Below, piece after piece: positions 23,653 through 32,393 of a DNA stretch of 42,280 nt (within the stretch, counting starts at the first letter, position 1; every line of letters starts with the position of its first letter). The translations under genes and the position numbers were made by a program. The DNA comes from an uncultured Eubacteriales bacterium (GTDB taxonomy: Bacteria; Bacillota_A; Clostridia; Oscillospirales; Oscillospiraceae): positions 1 to 42,280 of the forward strand of contig ONPY01000021.1 in the NCBI GenBank assembly GCA_900319835.1, written 5' to 3'. Under the pieces are notes generated by a model. That model worked only from the letters and a program-made list of their open reading frames with translations. It did not search any database and had not been told where the DNA came from.

Positions 23653-24753
23653 ATGACCAAACGCATCGTCCGCATCGTCCTGACCGGCGGCCCCGCGGCG
23701 GGCAAGACCACGCTCATCAGCCGCATCCTGAAGGAATTCAAGAGCGAGGATGGCTGGAAGGTCATCACCATTCCCGAGACCGCCACGGAGCTGATCTCCG
23801 GCTTCGGCATCGGCCCCTTCCCCAACTGCATGTCCATGGAGGATTTCCAGTACTATGTGATCGAGGACCAGCTGCACAAGGAGCGCCTGGCCCTGCGGGC
23901 GGCGGAGGCCGTCCCGGAGGAGAAGGTGCTGGTGGTCTATGACCGGGCGGTCTTTGACGACAAGGCCTATATCGATGACGAGCAGTTTGCAAAAACCCTT
24001 GCCCACTTCGGCAAGACGGAGGAGGAGATGTACGGCCACTATGACGCGGTGCTGCATCTGGTCTCCTGCGCCAAGGGGGCGGAGTACGCCTACAACTACG
24101 GCAACGCCGCCCGCTACGAGAGCGTGGAGGACGCCCGGCAGATGGACGACCGGACGCTGCGCGCCTGGCAGGGGCACCACGCCCTGTATGTGGTGGACAA
24201 CTCCGTGGATTTTGAGGACAAGATCAACCGGGGCATCGCGCAGATCTACCGCATCCTGGGCGAGAGCGCGCCGGAGCCCGGCAAGCGCAAGTTCCTGGTG
24301 GAGATGCCGGACGGGGACGCTCTGGCCAAGGTCCGCGGCGCGCTGCCGCTGGAGATGATGCAGACCTATCTGCTCTCCTCCGATCCGGAGGTGGAGCGCC
24401 GCATCCGCCAGCAGACCAGCTTCGGGGACCAGCTCTTCTTCTACACCACCAAACGCGTGGCGGAGGACGGGACCCGCTGGGTGACCGAGCGGCCCATCTC
24501 CGAAAAGGACTATGTGACCTACCTGATGGAGGCGGACCTGGCCCTGCACTCGGTGCGCAAGCTGAAGTACCGCTTCAACTACGCCAGCCACCGCATGGAG
24601 CTGGACGTCTACCCCTTCTCCAGGGACCGGGCGATCCTCTTCGTCTACGGGGCGGAGCCCTTTGAGCTGCCGCCGGAGATCCGGGTGATCAAGGATGTGA
24701 CCGGCGACCCCGCATACAAGAACCGCGCCCTGGCCGCCTCACAGCGGCTGTAA
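23653..24753 (+). CDS. P-loop ATPase/kinase-like protein fused to a CYTH domain
   Basis: A 366-residue cytosolic protein after AAAGGAGGCGCTCCC. Residues 5-200 look like an AAA_28/NadR-type nucleotide-binding domain: P-loop GGPAAGKTT at 12-20, YDRAVFDDKAY near 97 as the Walker B/lid region, and HLVSCAKGAEYAYNYGNAARYE near 136. Residues about 215-350 look like a CYTH (triphosphate tunnel) domain: RKFLVEMP, QTYLLSSDPEVERRIRQ, then TERPISEKDY and a closing ELDVYPFSRD. The first Glu residues of the ExExK motif are missing (GKRKF), so metal chemistry may be altered. It may bind or phosphorylate a nucleotide or phospho-small molecule; the substrate is unknown. Confidence 0.75.
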   Translation: MTKRIVRIVLTGGPAAGKTTLISRILKEFKSEDGWKVITIPETATELISGFGIGPFPNCMSMEDFQYYVIEDQLHKERLALRAAEAVPEEKVLVVYDRAVFDDKAYIDDEQFAKTLAHFGKTEEEMYGHYDAVLHLVSCAKGAEYAYNYGNAARYESVEDARQMDDRTLRAWQGHHALYVVDNSVDFEDKINRGIAQIYRILGESAPEPGKRKFLVEMPDGDALAKVRGALPLEMMQTYLLSSDPEVERRIRQQTSFGDQLFFYTTKRVAEDGTRWVTERPISEKDYVTYLMEADLALHSVRKLKYRFNYASHRMELDVYPFSRDRAILFVYGAEPFELPPEIRVIKDVTGDPAYKNRALAASQRL

Positions 24754-24768
24754 GCGCAGAGAAGCTGC

Positions 24769-24803
24769 AAGGCGGCGTCCGAAAGGACGCCGCCTTGTTT
24801 TTT
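24769..24803. terminator. Terminator between convergent genes
   Basis: AAGGCGGCGTCC and GGACGCCGCCTT around GAAA, followed by GTTTTTTT on the plus strand. Confidence 0.9.
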
Positions 24804-24807
24804 TGTG

Positions 24808-25893
24808 TTACTTTTCCAGCAGCTTGATCTTCATGCACTTGCCGTCGCCGAAGACCTTCTCCATCTCCGCCTTGTAGGAGGGGAAGAGCTCCGTGGGCAT
24901 GACGGCCTGCACGCAGCCGGCAAAGCCGCCGCCGTGGACGCGCCAGGCGCCCTTGCCCTCCAGCAGTTCCCGGGAAAGCTGCAGGCCCTGCTCCAGCTTG
25001 GTGTCGCCGGTGGCGCTGGTGACGATGTTGTTCAGCAGCGTCTCGGAGGAGCGGCCGGACGCGTTCATCAGGCGCATGTAGGCCTTCCCGTCCCGGTTTT
25101 TCAGGGCGTCGCGCATCTGGGGCACGCGCTCGTTCTCGTCAAAGAAATGCATGGCACGGCGCACGGGACGGTTGGAGGGATCCCAGCCCTTGGCCCGGAA
25201 CGCGGCCGGGTCCACGTCCGCCAGCACGCCCTTGTCAAAGAGATTGGCGATGTACACCATGTCCGAGGGGATGCGGGCGTAGGAGGTGTCCAGCCCCGCG
25301 TGGCTGCCGCCGGTGTCGGTGAGACACAGGGTCAGCCCCATGGCTTCAAAGTCGGCCTCCACGGGCTCGACGGTGTTGGTCTTGAAATCGATGTAGACGG
25401 TCTTGCCCAGCGCGCAGGTGAGCTGGCTCATCAGACCGCAGGGCTTGCCGAAGAAGCGGTTTTCCGCCTCCTGAGCGGCGCGGGCGATGACCACCGGGTC
25501 CACCTTCCCGTCGTTGAAGAGCACGGAGAGGATGCGGCCGATGAGCACCTCAAAGGCGGCGGAGGAGCTGAGCCCCGCGCCGGTGGGCAGGGTGCTGCGG
25601 ATGTCGGCGTCAAAGCCGCCGATCTCCAGCCCCAACTCGTGGAAGGTGGCCAGCATCCCGCGCACCAGGGCCTTGGGCGTGCCGAAGTCTGCCGTCTTGG
25701 GGGTGAGATGGTCGATGCGCACCTCAAAATCCGGCAGAATTTTCGGATGAATATGCACAATTTTGGAACCATTCGCCTCAAAATTGGCGGTGATGCCCCG
25801 GCTGATGGCCGCGGCCAAAACCCGACCGTTCTGGTGGTCAGTATGGTTGCCGGCAAGCTCGGTCCGGCCGGGGGTGAAAAGCTGTTTTATCAT
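24808..25893 (-). CDS. galK: Galactokinase (GHMP family)
   Basis: A 361-residue cytosolic enzyme that phosphorylates galactose at C1 in the Leloir pathway. The start at 25893 has GAAGGAG 8 bases upstream, favoured over the ATG at 25920. Landmarks: the galactokinase N-terminal motif as PGRTELAGNHTDHQNG (common form GRVNLIGEHTDYNGG), the GHMP phosphate loop STLPTGAGLSSSAAFEV near residue 102, and DTGGSHAGLDTSY near residue 190. The Glu-to-Asn change before HTD is seen in some clostridial sequences but leaves the exact sugar unproven. No other gal gene is adjacent. Confidence 0.85.
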   Translation of the reverse strand: MIKQLFTPGRTELAGNHTDHQNGRVLAAAISRGITANFEANGSKIVHIHPKILPDFEVRIDHLTPKTADFGTPKALVRGMLATFHELGLEIGGFDADIRSTLPTGAGLSSSAAFEVLIGRILSVLFNDGKVDPVVIARAAQEAENRFFGKPCGLMSQLTCALGKTVYIDFKTNTVEPVEADFEAMGLTLCLTDTGGSHAGLDTSYARIPSDMVYIANLFDKGVLADVDPAAFRAKGWDPSNRPVRRAMHFFDENERVPQMRDALKNRDGKAYMRLMNASGRSSETLLNNIVTSATGDTKLEQGLQLSRELLEGKGAWRVHGGGFAGCVQAVMPTELFPSYKAEMEKVFGDGKCMKIKLLEK

Positions 25894-25943
25894 GAAGAGG
25901 ACTCCTTCTCGTGTCCGCATAATTTCTCATTCCATACAGTTCC

Positions 25944-25972
25944 AGAATAAACCATGGAGTCAGGAAAGTCAA
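25944..25972 (-). promoter_or_regulatory. Promoter of galK
   Basis: On the minus strand, TTGACT (25967-25972) and TATTCT (25944-25949) with a 17-base spacer. Confidence 0.6.
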
Positions 25973-26022
25973 CCGTCTGCCACCATCGGAATAATTAAGT
26001 TTTTCACACTCGCACAAAGCGC

Positions 26023-26051
26023 TTGCACGGAGGAAAAGCCAAAGGTATAAT
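26023..26051 (+). promoter_or_regulatory. Promoter of the nicotinate phosphoribosyltransferase gene
   Basis: TTGCAC at 26023-26028 and TATAAT at 26046-26051 with a 17-base spacer. Confidence 0.75.
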
Positions 26052-26093
26052 AGCATCACATCAGTCAATACTCACATCAAAAGAAGGTGCTTT

Positions 26094-27551
26094 ATGAACA
26101 AAGCCAACGGAATCAACCTGACCATGCTCTGCGACTTTTACGAGCTGACCATGGGCAACGGCTATTTTGCCGACGGGATGAAGGACAAGATCTGCTATTT
26201 TGACGTGTTCTTCCGCAGCGTGCCCGACCAGGGCGGCTACGCCGTCATGGCGGGGCTGGAGCAGATCGTGGACTATGTGCAGAACCTGCACTTTTCCGAG
26301 GAGGACATCGCCTACCTCAGAGGCCGCGGCATTTTCAGCGAGGCATTTCTGGATTACCTGAGAAACTTCAAATTCACCGGCGACATCTGGGCCATCCCCG
26401 AGGGCACGCCCATCTTCCCCATGGAGCCGGTGCTCACCGTCCGCGCCCCCGCCATCCAGGCCCAGCTGCTGGAGACCTATATGCTGCTGGAGTTTAACCA
26501 CCAGAGCCTGATCGCCACCAAGGCCAACCGCATCTGCCGGGCGGCCCAGGGGCGCACGGTGCTGGAGTTCGGCTCACGGCGTGCCCAGGGCATCGCCGGC
26601 GCCGTCACGGGCGCCAGGGCTGCCTTCATCGGCGGCTGCGCCGGCACCGCCTGCACGGTCTCCGATCAGATCTACGGCGTGCCCGCCGCGGGCACCATGG
26701 CCCACTCCTGGGTGCAGATGTTCGACACGGAATACGACGCCTTCCTCAGCTACTGCCGCACCTATCCCAACAACGCGGTGCTGCTGGTGGACACCTTCAA
26801 CACGCTCAAGTCCGGCGTGCCCAACGCCATCCGCGCCTTCAACGAGGTGCTAAAGCCCCTCGGCATTACCAAGTGCGGCATCCGGCTCGACTCCGGCGAC
26901 ATGGCGTATCTGACCCAGAAGGCCCGCAAGATGCTGGATGAGGCCGGCTGGACCGAGTGTACCATCACCTGTTCCAACTCGCTCGACGAGCGGCTCATCA
27001 CCGAGATCATCCGTCAGGGCGCGAAGATCGACTCCTTCGGCGTGGGCGAGCGGCTCATCACCTCCAAGAGCAGCCCGGTCTTCGGCGGAGTCTACAAGCT
27101 CTGCGCCGTGGAACAGGACGACGGCAGTATCCTGCCCAAGATCAAGGTCAGCGAGAACGTGGGCAAGATCACCAACCCCGGCTTCAAGAAGGTCTACCGC
27201 TTCTTCAACCGGGAGACGGGCATGGCCGAGGCCGACTATATCTGCATGCGCGACGAGACCGTGGACGACACCCAGCCGCTCGAGATCTGCGATCCCACCG
27301 AGCGCTGGAAGCGCAAAGTCATGGAGAACTTCCGCGCCGTGGAGCTGCAGGTGCCGATCTTCGAAAAGGGCGAGCTGGTCTACCGGCTTCCCACGCTCAA
27401 GGAGATCAAGACCAACTGCGGCTACCAGGTCTCCACCCTCTGGCCGGAGGTCAAGCGTTTTGACAACCCCCACCAGTACTATGTGGACCTGTCCCCAAAG
27501 CTCATGGCCCTCAAGGACGAGATGCTCCTCGCCCACGGCAGACACGTGTAA
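26094..27551 (+). CDS. pncB: Nicotinate phosphoribosyltransferase
   Basis: A 485-residue cytosolic enzyme that joins nicotinate and PRPP, with ATP coupling, to make nicotinate mononucleotide in NAD salvage. It begins with the family pattern LTMLCDFYELTMGNGYF. The catalytic region includes EFGSRRAQG near 160, and GTMAHSWVQMF near 200, which contains the phosphorylatable histidine. RLDSGDMAYLT near 268 and GVGERLITS near 316 form the PRPP/product site. Length is normal. It has its own promoter and terminator and appears to be a single-gene unit. Confidence 0.93.
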   Translation: MNKANGINLTMLCDFYELTMGNGYFADGMKDKICYFDVFFRSVPDQGGYAVMAGLEQIVDYVQNLHFSEEDIAYLRGRGIFSEAFLDYLRNFKFTGDIWAIPEGTPIFPMEPVLTVRAPAIQAQLLETYMLLEFNHQSLIATKANRICRAAQGRTVLEFGSRRAQGIAGAVTGARAAFIGGCAGTACTVSDQIYGVPAAGTMAHSWVQMFDTEYDAFLSYCRTYPNNAVLLVDTFNTLKSGVPNAIRAFNEVLKPLGITKCGIRLDSGDMAYLTQKARKMLDEAGWTECTITCSNSLDERLITEIIRQGAKIDSFGVGERLITSKSSPVFGGVYKLCAVEQDDGSILPKIKVSENVGKITNPGFKKVYRFFNRETGMAEADYICMRDETVDDTQPLEICDPTERWKRKVMENFRAVELQVPIFEKGELVYRLPTLKEIKTNCGYQVSTLWPEVKRFDNPHQYYVDLSPKLMALKDEMLLAHGRHV

Positions 27552-27563
27552 CGCAGCGCACAG

Positions 27564-27591
27564 AGCGCCCCGCACCCGCGGGGCGCTTTTT
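27564..27591 (+). terminator. Terminator of pncB
   Basis: AGCGCCCCGC and GCGGGGCGCT around ACCC, followed by TTTTT. Confidence 0.85.
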
Positions 27592-27629
27592 GCCTTTCAT
27601 TGGCGTTTGGCTGTTCGCAGAGCTTGACC

Positions 27630-28300
27630 TGCGTAAAGCAAGACCCATTTCTCTTTTCGATCTTGCGAGAAAAGAGAAACGGTTCTTGGACTCCAAAGAG
27701 AAAAGGACGCCAAACGCGGGCAACATTTTGCAGAGCGTGAGATCGTTTGCGCGGATACCGAACACTGTGCACATCTGGTACAAGATCCATGCCGGGCCGC
27801 CACGCCGTCCGCGGTGCTGCCTGAGATGAAGATCCCGGATTGCACCTGTAGGGGCGGATATTATCCGCCCGAAATGCGGATTGCACCCGCAGGGCGTACA
27901 CCACACCAGTCTGCGGACTGGTTCGCAATGACGTGTATTTATTTTGCTGTTCGTGTTCCGGAAGTCCCGGTCAGAAGTACGATTCAGCGTCAGCGGTATG
28001 CGTGGTATCAAGCCACGCCTCACTGCTCTGGCGGCGACCCTGGTTACTCCTTTAGACTCCCCGCCTTTTCGTGGAGTCCAGAGGACACTTCCTCTGGTTG
28101 CCTTTCTTGAATCAGGCGCAAGCCGCTGCCGGTGGCAGATGCAGGCGCAGCGCCTGATCCGCAGCCGCGCCTTTGGCGGCCGTCGCGAAGCAGAGCCGCC
28201 GGAGGCATTGCGGCAAGGCAGAAGAAACGTTCTTTCCCCAACGGGAAAGAATGTGTCTTGATCTGCGCAGCTTGGTCCAGGCGAACAGGCGAACACCGCG
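27630..28300. repeat. Long dispersed intergenic repeat A
   Basis: This non-coding stretch is repeated in inverted orientation at 30.56-31.08 kb. Shared exact blocks include CGCCAAACGCGGGCAA (27708-27723), a 31-base block at 27874-27904 and a 27-base block at 28071-28097. It contains several short stems, among them GGGGCGGATATTATCCGCCC at 27851-27870. Many open frames cross it on both strands, but none has a ribosome site or is conserved between the two copies, so no gene is called. It fills most of the gap between pncB and the sugar transaminase. Confidence 0.85.
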
Positions 28301-28365
28301 GCGACAATGCCGAGCTGCTTGCCGAAACCTTTTTCTCCCGGGCGCCGTCATAGAGAGGAAAAGGC

Positions 28366-28393
28366 TTGTCAAACCGCGCTTCTATGATATAAT
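28366..28393 (+). promoter_or_regulatory. Promoter of the amino-sugar locus
   Basis: TTGTCA at 28366-28371 and TATAAT at 28388-28393 with a 16-base spacer, between repeat A and the first gene of the locus. Confidence 0.7.
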
Positions 28394-28456
28394 AAAGAGA
28401 TCCATTCTGCCCTTTTTCGCCGCATTGCGGCACAACATACAAACGGAGGAATCCCT

Positions 28457-29587
28457 ATGATCAGCTTCAACGTACCGCCCTGCACGGGCAAAGAAATCGA
28501 CTACATCGCCCAGGCTGTCGCGTCCCACAAGATCTGCGGCGACGGGGAGTTTACCAAAAAATGCAACGCCTGGATGGAAAAGCGCTTTGCCGCCCACCGC
28601 GTCATGCTGACCACCAGCGGCAGCACCGCCCTGGATATGGCGAGCCTGCTGTGCGATCTGCGGCCCGGCGACGAGGTGATCCTGCCGAGCTTCACCTTCT
28701 CCTCCACGGCCAACGCCTTTGCCATCTACGGGGCAAAGCTGGTGTTCGTGGACATCCGGCCCGACACCATGAACATCGACGAGACGAAGATCGAGGCCGC
28801 CATCACGGACAAGACCCGGGTCATCCTCGCCATGCACTATGCGGGCGTGGCCTGCGAGATGGACGCCATCATGGACATCGCCCGCCGCCACAAGCTGCTG
28901 GTGGTGGAGGACGCGGCCCAGGCGGTCATGTCCACGTACAAGGGCAAGGCCCTCGGCACCATCGGCGATCTGGGCTGCTATTCCTTCCACGAGACCAAAA
29001 ACTACTCCATGGGCGAGGGCGGCGCGGTCGTCGTCAACCGCCCCGACCTCGTAGAGCGGGCTGAGATCCTGCGGGAGAAGGGCACCAACCGCTCCAAGTT
29101 CTTCCGCGGCCAGGTGGACAAGTACACCTGGGTCGACATCGGCGACAGCTTCCTGCCCTCCGAGCTCAACGCGGCCTACCTCTGGGCCCAGCTCGAGATG
29201 GCCGACGAGATCAACAACGACCGTCTGCACAGCTGGCAGGTCTATGACGAGGCCTTCCGCGATCTGGCGGAAAAGGGACTCCTGACCCAGCCCACCGTGC
29301 CGGCCGGCTGCGTCCACAACGCGCACATGTACTATCTCAAGTGCCGCAGCCTGGAGGAGCGCACCGCGCTCATCTCCTTCCTCAAGAGCCGGGACATCCT
29401 GGCGGTGTTCCACTATGTGCCGCTGCACTCGGCCCCCGCGGGGCTCAAATTCGGCCGCTTTGTCGGCGAGGATGTGTACACCACTTCCGAGTCCGACAAG
29501 CTGGTCCGCCTGCCCCTGTACTACAAGCTCACGGCGGAGGACCAGGCGAAGGTCATCGCCGCCGTGCGGGAATTCTACGGAGCGTAA
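28457..29587 (+). CDS. rffA: dTDP-4-amino-4,6-dideoxygalactose transaminase (RffA/WecE)
   Basis: A 376-residue PLP enzyme of the DegT/DnrJ/EryC1 family after GGAGGAATCCCT. It follows E. coli WecE closely, as I recall that sequence, from the start (FNVPP then SHKICGDGEFTKKC) through VFVDIRPDTMNIDETKIEAAI and HYAGVACEMDAIM to MYYLKCRSLEERTALISFLK. The PLP lysine is in SFHETKNYS near residue 183 and the family aspartate in VVEDAAQAVMSTYKG near 152. The reaction converts dTDP-4-keto-6-deoxyglucose and glutamate to dTDP-4-amino-4,6-dideoxygalactose (Fuc4N). No dTDP-glucose synthesis gene is in the window. The next gene starts 2 bases after its stop. Confidence 0.92.
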   Translation: MISFNVPPCTGKEIDYIAQAVASHKICGDGEFTKKCNAWMEKRFAAHRVMLTTSGSTALDMASLLCDLRPGDEVILPSFTFSSTANAFAIYGAKLVFVDIRPDTMNIDETKIEAAITDKTRVILAMHYAGVACEMDAIMDIARRHKLLVVEDAAQAVMSTYKGKALGTIGDLGCYSFHETKNYSMGEGGAVVVNRPDLVERAEILREKGTNRSKFFRGQVDKYTWVDIGDSFLPSELNAAYLWAQLEMADEINNDRLHSWQVYDEAFRDLAEKGLLTQPTVPAGCVHNAHMYYLKCRSLEERTALISFLKSRDILAVFHYVPLHSAPAGLKFGRFVGEDVYTTSESDKLVRLPLYYKLTAEDQAKVIAAVREFYGA

Positions 29588-29589
29588 CG

Positions 29590-30546
29590 ATGAAACTTTC
29601 CTTCATCATCCCCTGTTACCGCTCAGAGCACACGCTCGAAGCGGTGATCGAGGAGCTGGAGCAGACCATGGCCCGGCGGCCGGAGATGGACTACGAGATC
29701 GTCCTGACGGAGGACGGCTCCCCCGACCGGGTCTGGGACGTGATCGCAAAGCTGGCCGACGCGGATCCCCGCATCAAGGCCCTGCGCTTTACCCGCAACT
29801 TCGGCCAGCACGCGGCCCTGCTCGCCGGGCTCTCGGCCATGACGGGGGACGCGGCCTTCTTCCTCGACGACGACGGCCAGGCCCCCCTGGATGAGCTGTT
29901 CAAGCTGGTCGACAAGCTGGACGAGGGCTACGACGTGGTCTACGGCGCCTACCCGGAGATCAAGCATAACGGCTTTCGGCGCTTCGGCTCCTGGATGAAC
30001 AAGCGCATGGCCGTGTCCCTGCTGGACTGGCCGGAGGACGTGCAGGCCACCAGCTTCTTCGTCTGCCGCCGCCTCATCGTCGATGAGGTGCTCAAGTACG
30101 ATAAGCCCTACCCATCTCTCGACGGGCTCATCATCCGCGCCACCAAGAACATCGGTTCCGTGGAGGTGCACCAGCGGGAGCGGGCTTCCGGCACCTCGGG
30201 CTACACCCTCGGCAAGCTCCTCAGGCTCTGGCTCAACGGCTTTACCGCCTTCTCGGTCAAGCCTCTGCGCGCGGCCTCCCTCTGCGGCGGGCTCTTTGCC
30301 GTCATCGGCTTTCTGTGGATGCTCGTCATTGTGATCGTCCGGCTGACGGACTCCACCGTGGTGGAAGGCTGGACCACCCTGATGGCGGTGCTGCTGCTGG
30401 TGGGCGGCCTGCTGATGGTGATGCTGGGCCTGATCGGGGAGTACATCGGCCGCATCTACATCTGCATCAACAACTCCCCCCAGTACGTCATCCGCGAGAT
30501 GCGTCCCCGGGACCTGCTGGCCCTGGGCAAAAAGGAGCGGGAGTAA
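29590..30546 (+). CDS. ArnC/GtrB-like polyprenyl-phosphate glycosyltransferase 1
   Basis: A 318-residue GT2 enzyme started at the ATG 2 bases after rffA; the frame extends upstream inside rffA and that part is not used. The catalytic domain has SFIIPCYRSEHTLE, RFTRNFGQHAALLAGL and the metal site FLDDDGQAPLDE near residue 97. Two C-terminal transmembrane helices (about residues 235-260 and 270-295) give the membrane plan of ArnC/GtrB. Such proteins move a nucleotide sugar to undecaprenyl phosphate on the cytosolic face. Given the coupling to RffA, the donor is probably dTDP-Fuc4N or a derivative. A paralogue sits at 35042. Confidence 0.88.
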   Translation: MKLSFIIPCYRSEHTLEAVIEELEQTMARRPEMDYEIVLTEDGSPDRVWDVIAKLADADPRIKALRFTRNFGQHAALLAGLSAMTGDAAFFLDDDGQAPLDELFKLVDKLDEGYDVVYGAYPEIKHNGFRRFGSWMNKRMAVSLLDWPEDVQATSFFVCRRLIVDEVLKYDKPYPSLDGLIIRATKNIGSVEVHQRERASGTSGYTLGKLLRLWLNGFTAFSVKPLRAASLCGGLFAVIGFLWMLVIVIVRLTDSTVVEGWTTLMAVLLLVGGLLMVMLGLIGEYIGRIYICINNSPQYVIREMRPRDLLALGKKERE

Positions 30547-30559
30547 GCCACAGGTTTTC

Positions 30560-31080
30560 CCCGAGTAGCTGTGTTTGCCGGAACGGACCTGCGCAGGTCA
30601 AGACACATTTCTTTCCTCTTCGCGGAAAGAAACGTTTCTTGGACTTCAAAGAAAGGCGACCAGAGGAAGTGTCCTCTGGACTCCACGCAAAGGCGGCATA
30701 CCGCTGACGCTCAATGGTACTTCTGACAGGGATTTCACTACGCTCTTTCCCGCGGCTCGCGGGAAGAACAACAAAAATCCACGTCATTGCGAGCCAGTGA
30801 CCGATGTCACTGGCGTGGTGTACGCCCTGCGGGTGCAATCCGCATCTTTTCGGGCGGCCGCGAGGGCCGCCCCTACAGGCACAACCGGCGTTCCTTATCC
30901 CAAAGCAGCACTGCGGACGGTGCGGCGATCCGGCATAGACGTTGTACCAGATTTGCACAAGGTTCGATATCCGCGCGTACAGTCTCACGTTTTGTAAGAT
31001 ATTGCCCGCGTTTGGCGCCCTTTTCTTCTGGCCCGGGCGCGGTCCATCTTCTTTTCGGCAAGGCGAAAAGAAGATGGGGG
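30560..31080. repeat. Long dispersed intergenic repeat B (inverted copy of A)
   Basis: In reverse complement it matches repeat A in order: a 27-base block at 30660-30686, a 31-base block at 30815-30845 and TTGCCCGCGTTTGGCG at 31002-31017. Between blocks the copies differ by substitutions and by exchange of a small hairpin module (TATTATCC in A, a CCGCGAGGGCCG-type stem here). No supported gene lies in 30547-31174. Confidence 0.85.
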
Positions 31081-31174
31081 GGCGCATGACGCAGGTTACG
31101 TCCTGTGAACACGCAGCCACCTGGAGAACAACTTATACCCTCTGCCCAAAACCGGGCGGAAACGAGGAAAGCGT

Positions 31175-32389
31175 ATGGACAGATCCATTCTGATACTGGG
31201 CGCGGGCATCTACCAGGTGCCGCTGATCCGCGAGGCCCAGGCCCGGGGCTTCCGGGCCGTGATCGCCAGCATCCCGGGCAACTACCCGGGCTTTGCCGTG
31301 GCCGACAAGGTCTACTATACGGACACCACCGACAAGGAAGCAATCCTGGAGATCGCGGAGCGGGAGCGCGTCAGCGCCGTCGTCACCACGGGAACCGACG
31401 TGGCCGTGGCCTCCATCGGCTATGTCTGCGACCGGCTGGGCCTGCCCGGCATCGGAGAGGCGGCCGCCCGGCTGCTGACGGACAAGGCCCTGATGAAGGA
31501 GGCCTTTGTCAAGGGCGGGGTCACCACCTCCGCCTTCCGGCGGGTCACGTCCCTGGACGAGGCCTGGGCTGCCGCGGAGGAGCTGGGCCTGCCCGTGATG
31601 CTCAAGATCGTGGACAAGTCCGGCAGCCGCGGCATCACAAGGGTCAGCGACCCGGCGCAGCTCGAGAGCGCCTGGGCCTACGCCGCCGCCGCCACCGCCG
31701 CTGACCACATGGTGGTGGAGAAGTTCGTCGAGGGCCGGGAGATCGGCATCGACGCCTTTGTCCAGAACGGAAAGCTGCTGCTGATGCTGCCCCATGACAA
31801 GTTCGTCTACCAGTCCGGCCACACGGGCATCCCCATCGGGCACTACTGCCCCATGGACTGCTCCGAGACGCTCTGGAACAACATGCTCTCCGAGACGGAG
31901 AAGGTCGTCGCCGCCACCGGCATGGACAACTGCGCCGTCAACATCGACGCCTTTGTGCTGCCGGACGAGCGCGTCAACATCATCGAGGCCGCCGGGCGCT
32001 GCGGCGCGACCGGCATCCCCGAGGTGATCTCCGGCTATACCGGCCGGAACTATTACGGCTGTATTCTGGACAACGCCCTGGGCATCCCGGTGGCCCCCTT
32101 TGATCTCAGGGACGGTCGGCCCACGGCCTCCATGCTGCTCTACTCGGGCAAGGGCGGCATCTTAAAGGAGATCCGCTACCGCTTCGCCGGGCGGGAGTAC
32201 TGCAACGCGGACGCCGACGTGCCCGGCAAAGGCCGTGTGGAGCTGAGCTTTGGCCCCGGGGACGACATCGACCCCTTCCGCAACGGCACCGACCGCATCG
32301 GCATGGCCGTCTTTACGGCCGACACGGTGGAGGCGGTCAAGGCCGCGGTGGCCGATTTCCGGGAGAGCCTGCGTGTCACGGTGGAGTAA
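31175..32389 (+). CDS. ATP-grasp ligase of the amino-sugar locus
   Basis: A 404-residue cytosolic protein after GAGGAAAGCGT. The N-terminal pre-ATP-grasp fold starts SILILGAGIYQVPLIREAQARG, like PurK/PurT/CarB-type proteins. The ATP-grasp domain shows LPVMLKIVDKSGSRGITRV near residue 145 (nucleotide-binding Lys and glycine loop), MVVEKFVEGREIGIDAFV near 181, and the metal-binding NIIEAAGRCGATG near residue 267. ATP-grasp ligases activate a carboxylate as acyl phosphate and join it to an amine or thiol. The stop is 4 bases before the PLP decarboxylase start, so the pair is coupled. It might link an amino acid to the 4-amino sugar or to a carrier; the substrate is inferred only from context. 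Confidence 0.85.
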   Translation: MDRSILILGAGIYQVPLIREAQARGFRAVIASIPGNYPGFAVADKVYYTDTTDKEAILEIAERERVSAVVTTGTDVAVASIGYVCDRLGLPGIGEAAARLLTDKALMKEAFVKGGVTTSAFRRVTSLDEAWAAAEELGLPVMLKIVDKSGSRGITRVSDPAQLESAWAYAAAATAADHMVVEKFVEGREIGIDAFVQNGKLLLMLPHDKFVYQSGHTGIPIGHYCPMDCSETLWNNMLSETEKVVAATGMDNCAVNIDAFVLPDERVNIIEAAGRCGATGIPEVISGYTGRNYYGCILDNALGIPVAPFDLRDGRPTASMLLYSGKGGILKEIRYRFAGREYCNADADVPGKGRVELSFGPGDDIDPFRNGTDRIGMAVFTADTVEAVKAAVADFRESLRVTVE

Positions 32390-32393
32390 AACC

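Noticed and set aside
27851..27904. Regular stems in the intergenic repeat considered as a CRISPR-like array
   Set aside because: There is no repeat-spacer periodicity; blocks occur once per repeat copy.
27511..28296. Open frames across the long intergenic repeat, including similar frames near 30488-31120
   Set aside because: They follow the repeat and not each other's reading frame, lack ribosome sites and contain structured palindromes.
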